A stretch of 8,120 bases of DNA from NCBI GenBank assembly GCA_020851855.1, contig JADZBY010000586.1, positions 1 through 8,120 of the forward strand, written 5' to 3'. Of the stretch, positions 1 through 5,598 are shown in pieces. The notes beneath the pieces are model-generated. The model was not told where the DNA came from. It worked only from the letters and a program-made list of their open reading frames with translations, and ran no database searches. The DNA is from Anaerolineae bacterium (GTDB taxonomy: Bacteria; Chloroflexota; Anaerolineae; Aggregatilineales; UBA2796). Positions within the stretch are counted from its first letter, which is position 1. The number at the start of each line of letters is the position of its first letter. The position numbers were made by a program, and so were the translations under genes.

Positions 1-676
1 AGGGCACGATGGTCGTCGCCACCCAGTAGTACGAGCCGTCACGGGCGCGGTTTTTGATCTCGCCGCGCCAGATGTCGCCCCGCGCGATGGTGCGCCACAT
101 CTCTTTCCAGAAGTCGCGCGTGTGGTAGCCGGAGTTGATGACGCGGTGCGTGTGCCCGATCAGCTCGTCGCGCCGGTAGCCGGAGATGTCGCAGAACCTG
201 TCGTTAACGTATTCGATCACGCCCTGCACGTCGGTGATGGCCACGATGGCCGATTTGTCCAGGGCGTAGCGGATGTTCTGAATCTGTTCGAGCGCGCTGT
301 GCAGGGCGTGTTCCTGCTGGCGGTGGTGCGTGACGTCGCGCAGCCAGACCATCGTCGCCGGGCGGTTCTCCCATTCGGTTTCGATGGTCCGCATCTCCGC
401 AACGGGCCGGTCGCCATGCGCGGCGACGATGACCACTTCGCCCGTTTCACGTGGGACAAGTGGGATGCCAAATTCCTGGCCGATGAGGTCCTGGGCGGAG
501 CGCTCGAAGAGGTGTTCAGCGGCGGGATTGACCTGACAGATTATGCCTTCAGCGTCGACGATGAGGATCGCATCCCTGCTCTTGAGCAAGATGGACCGGA
601 AACGCTCTTTATGGGCCTGCAGGGCCTGTGCGGCGCGCGCCAAGCGCTGATGTAGGTCGCCATTCTCTTCACTCAT
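1..676 (-). CDS. PAS-domain sensory protein, N-terminal part (3' end outside window)
   Basis: The frame is open from an ATG at 676 to the window edge, giving 225 residues with no stop. Residues 1-28 are polar and helical, likely a short coiled coil. Residues about 28-118 form a first PAS domain (AILIVDAEGIICQVNPAAE, closing with WLRDVTHHR, the usual end of a PAS fold). Residues about 133-225 form a second PAS domain with ISGYRRDELIGH, then HRVINSGYH, DFWKEMW, WRGEIKNR and DGSYYWV, the pattern of the PAS type found in Aer-like receptors, diguanylate cyclases and hybrid kinases. There is no signal peptide or membrane segment, so it is probably cytoplasmic. A weak ribosome site (AGGTG, 4 nt before the ATG) supports the start. 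The output domain (kinase, GGDEF, EAL or methyl-accepting) lies beyond the window and cannot be named. Its gene follows the larger PAS kinase on the same strand but is separated from it by a repeat-filled gap, so a shared transcript is uncertain. Confidence 0.85.
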   Translation of the reverse strand, partial: MSEENGDLHQRLARAAQALQAHKERFRSILLKSRDAILIVDAEGIICQVNPAAEHLFERSAQDLIGQEFGIPLVPRETGEVVIVAAHGDRPVAEMRTIETEWENRPATMVWLRDVTHHRQQEHALHSALEQIQNIRYALDKSAIVAITDVQGVIEYVNDRFCDISGYRRDELIGHTHRVINSGYHTRDFWKEMWRTIARGDIWRGEIKNRARDGSYYWVATTIVP

Positions 677-732
677 CGTGCACCTGGCACGGCACGGCCT
701 CGCCGACCGCTCCATTTGTGTTCGCTACGGCC

Positions 733-738
733 ATTCTA
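733..738 (-). promoter_or_regulatory. Possible -10 element before the PAS gene
   Basis: The minus strand reads TAGAAT here, five of six matches to the sigma-70 -10 box, 56 nt before the start codon at 676 and in a locally AT-richer stretch between the repeats and the gene. I could not find a convincing -35 box at 16-18 nt spacing. This is a weak call based on one hexamer. Confidence 0.25.
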
Positions 739-821
739 TCGCAGTTTCATGATCCGGGTCCGCGTTTTTCGACACTTTTCAGGCACGAGGCCGGTGGATT
801 CACGGTTGGCTTATGCATTGA

Positions 822-929
822 CCCTCACTCCCCCAACCCCTCTCTCCCAGGGGGCGAGAGGGGCGAAAGACCGGATGCGCTCTGCCTCTTCCACCCCTCG
901 CCATGAGGGAGAGGGGCCAGGGGTGAGGG
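822..929. repeat. Palindromic intergenic repeat, copy 1 (imperfect inverted repeat)
   Basis: A unit of 108 bp opens with CCCTCACTCCCCC and closes with GGGGTGAGGG. Its left arm (822-863) and right arm (894-929) are imperfect reverse complements, so the whole unit can fold as one long stem with a centre of about 30 nt. Each arm can also fold alone: CCCCTCTC at 837-844 pairs with GAGAGGGG at 856-863, and CCCCTC at 894-899 pairs with GAGGGG at 911-916. The left 48 bp (822-869) are identical to 945-992 in copy 2. The right 36 bp (894-929) match 1016-1051 with two substitutions, while the centres (870-893 and 993-1015) differ. This resembles the pyrimidine/purine-rich palindromic repeats I recall between genes in Chloroflexota and some other environmental bacteria. 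Its function is not established; a role as a terminator or mRNA-stabilising hairpin is inference. Confidence 0.85.
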
Positions 930-944
930 TTCTGCGGCGGACAT

Positions 945-1051
945 CCCTCACTCCCCCAACCCCTCTCTCCCAGGGGGCGAGAGGGGCGAAAGGCGGGAGA
1001 TTCCCGATCTGCTCACCCCTCGCCATGGGGGAGAGGGGCCGGGGGTGAGGG
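945..1051. repeat. Palindromic intergenic repeat, copy 2 (imperfect inverted repeat)
   Basis: This is the second copy of the unit, 107 bp long and in the same orientation as copy 1, with a 15-bp spacer (930-944) between them. Its right arm ends 13 bp from the stop codon of the histidine kinase on the minus strand, so a transcript of the kinase would run straight into it. It could therefore serve as the 3' hairpin of that mRNA, although there is no T-run as in a classical intrinsic terminator. The centre (993-1015) shows no similarity to the centre of copy 1, which suggests that the arms are conserved or corrected while the loop drifts. Confidence 0.85.
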
Positions 1052-1064
1052 TTTGCCGCCACAC

Positions 1065-3815
1065 TCACCCCTTTCCAAGCGGCAGCAAAACGCGGAAGGC
1101 GCTGCCCACTCCCAGCGCGCTGGACACCTCGATACGCCCGCCATGCGCCTCGACAATGCGCCGGGCAATCGACAGGCCCAGCCCCGCGCCGCCGCTGTAC
1201 GTCTGGCGGGCTTTGTCGGCCCGGTAGAAGCGCTCGAAGATGTGCGGCAGGTCGGCGGGCGCGATGCCGATGCCCGTATCCGAGACGTCGAGCACGGCTT
1301 CATTGCCCTGCCGGTACGTCCTGATCGTCACCTGCCCACCTTGCGGCGTGAAGTTCAGGGCATTTTCCAGCAAATTCTGGATGACGCGGCCAAATTCTTC
1401 CTCGTCAAGCAGGACGACGGGCAGGCCGCCGTCTGCGCTGAAGTGCAAGGTAATCTGCTGCTCGACGGCGAGCGGGCGGTACATCTCGACCACGCCGTCG
1501 GCCAGCACATTCAGGCTGTGCGGCTCAAGGGCAAATTGCCGCTGGTGCTCCAGGCGCGTGATTTCGAGCAGGCTCTCCACGAGCCGTTCCAGGCGCTGCG
1601 AGCCGGCTTCGAGCGAGCCGACCTGATTCTGGATGCCGATGGCAATCTCCCCGATGTCGTGCAGCAGCGCGCTGAGCGTCTCCGGCGAGATGGTGAATAG
1701 CTGCCCACCCAGCCGAATCGAGTGCGCAGAGAGCTGATCAGAATACTTGCCGAGCAGGTAACTCGTCGTCTTGAGGATGCTGATCGGGGTGCGGAAGTCG
1801 TGCGAGGCGTCGTTGATGAACGATTCGAGGACCTGTACCTTTTCGCGCTCGATGACGAGGTCCAACCGGCGCTTTTCGGCGTCTCGCTGTTCGGTGATGT
1901 CCAGCGCCGAGATGCAGGCTCCGATGATGCGGCCCTCTTCCGTGGCCACGGGCGTGAAATCGATGCGAAACCAGTACGTTCCGTCGTCGTCGGCCACGAG
2001 GCCCATCTCCTGGCGGTGCGACTCGCCACGAAGCACACGAGGAAACGCATCCCGGAAGATGATGCGCGCCGCATCGGGCAACACGTCGTAGATCGGCTTG
2101 CCCAACTGGAACGCTTTGCCAAAAAGCGGCCTGGCGCGCTCGATGACTATGTCGTTGTGCGCCTGGATCAGGCCATCCCGGTCGAGCAGGACAAACGCCT
2201 GTGAGCCGTTGTTGAGCATGGCGCGCAGATTCGCCGCCGTGGCGCTCATCGCCTCTTCCATGCGCCGCCGCTCGGTGATGTCCCGCGCGATGTTGCCGAT
2301 CATGTAGCCCTTGTCGGTGCGCAGCGGGAAATAGGCTTCCTGGATGACCCGCCGGGAGCCATCCGGGCGGATCACTTCCGTTTCGACCAGCCGGTTGAGC
2401 CAAGCGCCTTCCCCGGTGCGCAGCGCTTCGACCAGGCGCGCCTGGATGTCGTCGCCCAGTCCTTGCCGGGCGCGCTCTGGCGGCAACATACGGCGGATCA
2501 CATCCCAGGCGAAGCGCCCGATGACTTCCTGGCGCGGCAGGCCGGTGATCTGTTCCTGCGCCTCGTTCCAGGCGATGAGCACACCCAGTTCGTCGGCCAG
2601 CATCACGCCGTCGATGGAGCGCGCCACGAACCAGCGGAACATGTTGCCGCTGCGCCGGAGCGACGCTTCGAGCAGCTTACGCGAGGTGATGTCGCGGTTG
2701 ACGACGAACACGCCGCCTTCGAGCGGCGTCACCTGCTGGTAGTACCAGCCGGGAATCTGGCCGCTCTCCGGCAGAAAAAACTCGCCTTCGAAGGGCTGGC
2801 CGGTCTGCATGACGTGGGCGTAGCGGTCCAGGAAACCGGCGGCGCGCAAGACCGGGAACAATTCCCCGATGCGCTGGCCGAGCAGGCGCTCCCGCGAGAG
2901 GTAGAAGGTTGATTCGGCGCGCGCATTGGCGTAGGCGAATACGAAATCGATGATCTGGCCGGCCTCATCCAGCACGCCGCTCAAAATGTAGAAGGCGTCC
3001 AGGCTGCCCTCTGCCGCCGCGCGGAAATTCGCCTCACTGCGCTGAAGCGTGGCGGCGGTGTGCAGATGCGCCGTCACGTCCCGAACCAGCCCTTCCAGCG
3101 CGGCGGGTTGGTCGCTTTCGCCGGGCAGGACGTTTGTGAAGTGCTCCACGTCAAAGGCGCTGCCGTTGCGCGCCCGGAGCCGGAACGCCCAGCGCCGCGA
3201 GGCGGACGGCGCGGCCAGATCGGTTTCGCCCAGGTTGAGCACTGCCAGCAGAAGCGCCGGGTCGGCCTGAAATTCCTGCACCGTGTAGCCCGTTATCGCC
3301 TGACAGTCGCCGTCGATGCGCTCCAGCGCCCGGTCCGGGGTGAGCCGCAGCCGGTAGAAGAAAAAACCGGCCCTGTCCGGCGGCTGGCAGGGCGGCGCAT
3401 TCCGGGGCGTCTCATCCGCCGCCAGGGGGACGAGGTGCATCTCCAAAGGGGCCTGCAGGGCGCGGCGCAGCGCGGCGACCAATTGCGCGGTCTGGTCGGC
3501 GGGGATCACGGCGAACGCGCCCAGTTGCACGCACGCTTCGCTGGCCGCCGCGTTCATGTCGTTGTCGAAGACGAGGAACGGCGTGTGCGGCGCGAGACGA
3601 TGGAGCAGGCCAAGCGCGTGCAGCGCCCCGAAATCGCCGACCTGGTAGCGGGCGAGGATGGCGTCGGGGCGGCGTTCCAGGGCGGCGATGAACTCCTGCT
3701 CTCCGGCGGCGCTGAGGTACTCGACATCAAGGCGAGACTGGCGCAGCGCCTCGGAAATGACATCCGGGTCGTGGCGTTGGTCCGTGACAATCAACAGGCG
3801 CGTGGGGGCTGCCAT
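1065..3815 (-). CDS. Multi-PAS sensor histidine kinase with a degenerate receiver-like N-terminus
   Basis: This 916-residue protein is likely cytoplasmic, since no signal peptide or membrane helix is seen. Residues 5-122 resemble a response-regulator receiver fold (RLLIVTDQ, PDAILARYQ, LGAFAVIPAD), but the phosphoacceptor Asp and the conserved Lys and Thr positions appear substituted. Four PAS domains follow at about 150-250, 256-378, 390-516 and 528-644, the last three ending in DIT motifs (RDIT, RDIT, LDIT) and the first in RDVT. The HisKA domain has the H-box SHDFRTPIS with His672. The HATPase domain has the N-box NLLENALNF (Asn818), the G1 box DVSDTGIGI (Asp846), FERFYR, and the G2 box GGAGLGLSIARRIVEAHGG, all intact. 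It should autophosphorylate on His672 and pass the phosphate to a separate response regulator not seen here. The PAS domains presumably sense small ligands, redox state or light, and the signal cannot be deduced. The ATG at 3815 fits the first beta strand of the receiver fold, but no clear Shine-Dalgarno site precedes it. The segment between the H-box and the second HisKA helix is longer than usual. Confidence 0.93.
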   Translation of the reverse strand: MAAPTRLLIVTDQRHDPDVISEALRQSRLDVEYLSAAGEQEFIAALERRPDAILARYQVGDFGALHALGLLHRLAPHTPFLVFDNDMNAAASEACVQLGAFAVIPADQTAQLVAALRRALQAPLEMHLVPLAADETPRNAPPCQPPDRAGFFFYRLRLTPDRALERIDGDCQAITGYTVQEFQADPALLLAVLNLGETDLAAPSASRRWAFRLRARNGSAFDVEHFTNVLPGESDQPAALEGLVRDVTAHLHTAATLQRSEANFRAAAEGSLDAFYILSGVLDEAGQIIDFVFAYANARAESTFYLSRERLLGQRIGELFPVLRAAGFLDRYAHVMQTGQPFEGEFFLPESGQIPGWYYQQVTPLEGGVFVVNRDITSRKLLEASLRRSGNMFRWFVARSIDGVMLADELGVLIAWNEAQEQITGLPRQEVIGRFAWDVIRRMLPPERARQGLGDDIQARLVEALRTGEGAWLNRLVETEVIRPDGSRRVIQEAYFPLRTDKGYMIGNIARDITERRRMEEAMSATAANLRAMLNNGSQAFVLLDRDGLIQAHNDIVIERARPLFGKAFQLGKPIYDVLPDAARIIFRDAFPRVLRGESHRQEMGLVADDDGTYWFRIDFTPVATEEGRIIGACISALDITEQRDAEKRRLDLVIEREKVQVLESFINDASHDFRTPISILKTTSYLLGKYSDQLSAHSIRLGGQLFTISPETLSALLHDIGEIAIGIQNQVGSLEAGSQRLERLVESLLEITRLEHQRQFALEPHSLNVLADGVVEMYRPLAVEQQITLHFSADGGLPVVLLDEEEFGRVIQNLLENALNFTPQGGQVTIRTYRQGNEAVLDVSDTGIGIAPADLPHIFERFYRADKARQTYSGGAGLGLSIARRIVEAHGGRIEVSSALGVGSAFRVLLPLGKG

Positions 3816-3823
3816 TGTGTCGA

Positions 3824-3838
3824 TCTAACCAGGTTAGA
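3824..3838. promoter_or_regulatory. Perfect 7-bp inverted repeat upstream of the kinase start (candidate operator)
   Basis: TCTAACC and GGTTAGA flank a single A, forming a perfect palindrome with a 1-nt centre, 8 nt before the ATG of the histidine kinase. The size and symmetry suit a dimeric DNA-binding protein. The minus-strand TTAGAT within it also resembles a -10 box placed so that transcription would begin near the ATG. Both readings are inference from position and symmetry alone, and one short palindrome can occur by chance. Confidence 0.35.
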
Positions 3839-3914
3839 GTCCGCAACACGTCGGGAAAGCCGATGCCTTGTGCGCGGCAGGTCGTACCGAAGTCCATCGC
3901 TACATCCTGACTCG

Positions 3915-3943
3915 ATATTAGCGCCAAAAGGTCAGAATGAAAA
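3915..3943 (-). promoter_or_regulatory. Possible sigma-70-type promoter for the histidine kinase
   Basis: On the minus strand TTTTCA (3938-3943) and TAATAT (3915-3920) are separated by exactly 17 nt. Each matches four of six consensus bases. The pair lies in the most AT-rich stretch of the window, about 100 nt before the kinase start. The call is weak but the location is right for a gene that follows a gap rather than an operon junction. Confidence 0.3.
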
Positions 3944-4013
3944 GAGTTGCTGTGCAGATTGGAATAAGACTGTCATGCCGCGAAAGCATCTTTTCCGAAA
4001 TCGCCCGGCGCGA

Positions 4014-4616
4014 TCAGTCCAGATCGACCGGCGCGACGCGGCCCGCGCTCAGGTCGCGGATGGCGGCGGTGAAGGCGTCCACCTCGCTCAGGGGCAGGGT
4101 CAGGTACAGGCTGACATCCGCGCCAAATTCTTCGTCGTCGATGACGGCCTGGTGCGCGGCGGCGATGAGCTTGGCCCGCTCGTAGAGGGGATACGGCAGC
4201 GCCAGGCCCAGGCGGCGCAGCGGAATCTTGTCGCGGGTGCGCATGGCGGCCAGCGCGGCGCGCGCCGTGTCGCCGTAAGCGCGCACCAGCCCGCCCGTGC
4301 CGAGCTTGATCCCGCCGAAGTAGCGCGTGATGACCAGCGCCACATCGCCCACGTCCGCGCCGCGCACCACGGCCATCGTGGGCGGCCCGGCGGTTCCCGT
4401 CGGCTCGCCGTCGTCGGAGAGGCCCTCGGTCACCGACGCGCCGTAACCGACCTTGAAGGCGTACACGTGGTGCGTCGCGTCGGGCATTTCGTCGCGCCGG
4501 GCCTGGATGAAGGCGCGCGCCGCCTCGACGCTGTCGGCCATGTCCAGGCTGCCGATGAACCGCGAGCGGTTGACTTCCAGTTCGACGCGCACCGGGCCAG
4601 CCGGGACGCGGTACAC
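4014..4616 (-). CDS. yigZ: YigZ/IMPACT family protein (UPF0029)
   Basis: With the GTG start at 4616 the protein has 200 residues, close to the family's usual length of about 200-215. The N-terminal UPF0029 domain (about residues 15-120) shows NRSRFIGSL, ATHHVYAFKVG, LSDDGEPTGTAG, RYFGGIKLGTGGLVRAYG, which are the family signature. Residues about 135-190 fit the small C-terminal ferredoxin-like domain (DUF1949). The molecular role of bacterial YigZ is not settled; the eukaryotic relative IMPACT acts on translation-stress signalling, and a ribosome- or nucleic-acid-related role is suspected. The start is uncertain: the frame continues upstream to a GTG at 4679 and a TTG at 4703 inside murB, but the residues added are basic, low-complexity and unlike the family, while GTG 4616 gives the expected MYRVPAG opening. 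None of the starts has a good ribosome site. It follows murB by 40 nt and may be read from the same transcript. Confidence 0.9.
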   Translation of the reverse strand: MYRVPAGPVRVELEVNRSRFIGSLDMADSVEAARAFIQARRDEMPDATHHVYAFKVGYGASVTEGLSDDGEPTGTAGPPTMAVVRGADVGDVALVITRYFGGIKLGTGGLVRAYGDTARAALAAMRTRDKIPLRRLGLALPYPLYERAKLIAAAHQAVIDDEEFGADVSLYLTLPLSEVDAFTAAIRDLSAGRVAPVDLD

Positions 4617-4656
4617 CGGTGCGTCACGCCGGGGATCGCGTCCCGGCTCGTGTTTC

Positions 4657-5598
4657 TCAGGCGCTTTCAAGGCCCTCACCGAGTAATTCGATTTCCAGTT
4701 CAAGCGACACGCCGAACCGCTCGCGCACCGTATCCTGCGCCAGCCGGATCAGGGCGTGGTAATCCGCCGCCGCGCCGCCGCCGGTGTTGATGAAGAAGTT
4801 GGCATGCACCGGCGAGATGATCACGCCGCCGGCGCGCGCTCCCTTCAGCCCGGCGGCTTCGATCAGGCGGCCCGCGTAGTCGCCCGGCGGGTTCTTGAAC
4901 ATGCTGCCCAGGCTCGCGCCGGGCGGCTGGGTGCGCTTGCGGTGCGCGGTGAACTCGTCGGCGCGGGCGCGCAGGGCGTCGGGGTCCGCATCGCTCGTGA
5001 GGCGCAGTTCGGCAGCCACCACGACAAAGGGCGTCTCGCGGCGTTTGAGGGCGGAGTCACGGTAGGCGTATTCCAGGCGCTCCAGCGGCCACTCGTGCAT
5101 CCCGTCCTCGGGTGTGGCGACGACCGCCTTGTTCACACAGCCGGCCATATCGCCGCCGTGCGCGCCCGCGTTATTGACCACCGCGCCGCCGAGCGTGCCG
5201 GGGATGCCAATCGCCCATTCCAGCCCGGCCAGCCTGCGCTCGATGCACTGCCGGACGACGCCGATCAGGTTTGCCCCGCTCATGGCATAGACAAGGCCCG
5301 AAAAGCTCACGTTGACGAGGCGGGCATGATTGACGATGACCAGGCCGCGAAAGCCAGCGTCCGAGATGAGCACGTTCGCGCCGCCGCCCAGGATGCGCAC
5401 CGGCCAGCCTTCCGCCCAGGCCAACTGCGCCGCCTTGAGCAGCTCAGCGCCGGAATGAACGATGGCCACTGCATCGGCGGGGCCGCCCAGCCGCGCGACG
5501 GTGTAACGGGCCAACGGCTCATCCAGCAGCAACCGGTCGCCCACCAATGGGCGGAGCAGGCGCTCGTAGTCGGGACGCAGGCCGCCCATGCCGCTCAC
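4657..5598 (-). CDS. murB: UDP-N-acetylmuramate dehydrogenase (UDP-N-acetylenolpyruvoylglucosamine reductase) MurB
   Basis: MurB reduces UDP-GlcNAc-enolpyruvate to UDP-MurNAc with NADPH and bound FAD, the second committed step of peptidoglycan precursor synthesis in the cytoplasm. At 313 residues it shows the FAD-binding domain: ARYTVARLGGPAD (30-42), ILGGGANVLISD (69-80), GIPGTLGGAVVNNAGAHGG (131-149). Catalytic positions are visible: Tyr179-Arg180 in EYAYRDS, Ser232 in GSMFKNP (the proton donor by homology), and a C-terminal Glu in LELEIELLGE (Glu302 most likely). The lack of the extra loop of E. coli MurB fits a type II enzyme. The GTG start at 5598 overlaps the murC stop as GTGA, and AAGGT lies 3 nt before it, which supports translational coupling. 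An ATG nine bases further in (5589) is an alternative. Confidence 0.97.
   Translation of the reverse strand: MSGMGGLRPDYERLLRPLVGDRLLLDEPLARYTVARLGGPADAVAIVHSGAELLKAAQLAWAEGWPVRILGGGANVLISDAGFRGLVIVNHARLVNVSFSGLVYAMSGANLIGVVRQCIERRLAGLEWAIGIPGTLGGAVVNNAGAHGGDMAGCVNKAVVATPEDGMHEWPLERLEYAYRDSALKRRETPFVVVAAELRLTSDADPDALRARADEFTAHRKRTQPPGASLGSMFKNPPGDYAGRLIEAAGLKGARAGGVIISPVHANFFINTGGGAAADYHALIRLAQDTVRERFGVSLELEIELLGEGLESA

Larger units (their letters stand above)
677..1064. other. Intergenic region with a repeat pair, no gene
   Basis: This 388-nt gap separates the stop of the large histidine kinase from the start of the next PAS gene. The part at 822-1051 is filled by two palindromic repeat units (listed separately). 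The part at 677-821 is single-copy within the window, somewhat AT-richer, and probably carries the promoter and leader of the PAS gene. Open frames across the repeats exist on both strands but are low-complexity Pro/Arg/Gly readings of the repeat, not credible proteins. Confidence 0.8.
3816..4013. other. Intergenic region between yigZ-like gene and histidine kinase
   Basis: This gap of 198 nt has lower GC than its surroundings. It holds the candidate promoter and inverted repeat listed separately. At the yigZ-side end a small hairpin (ATCGC at 4000-4004 with GCGAT at 4010-4014) overlaps the yigZ stop codon. It is too short and lacks a good T-run on the minus strand, so it is at best a weak terminator. 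No credible open frame is present. Confidence 0.6.

Noticed and set aside
122..655. Plus-strand open frame of 177 codons at the left end
   Set aside because: It is antisense to the PAS protein, whose minus-strand reading shows two well-formed PAS domains.
822..1051. CRISPR array
   Set aside because: There are only two units, each a long palindrome of more than 100 bp with a 15-bp spacer between them, and no cas genes.
716..1068. Open frames on both strands across the repeat units
   Set aside because: The peptides are direct readings of the palindromic repeat (Pro, Arg and Gly rich, with phrases such as PLAPWERGVGGVR repeated). Such peptides commonly arise as false gene calls in genomes with these repeats.
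3727..3927. Small minus-strand open frame overlapping the kinase start
   Set aside because: It overlaps the first 30 codons of the kinase in another frame, has no motif or ribosome site, and includes the candidate regulatory region.
4000..4014. Intrinsic terminator after yigZ
   Set aside because: The stem has only five base pairs, overlaps the stop codon, and lacks a clear T-run on the minus strand.
3060..4790. Plus-strand open frame of 576 codons
   Set aside because: It is antisense to the histidine kinase, the intergenic gap and yigZ, all of which have clear family motifs. Its translation is rich in Arg, Gly and Ala with no recognisable domain, as expected for the complement of GC-rich genes.
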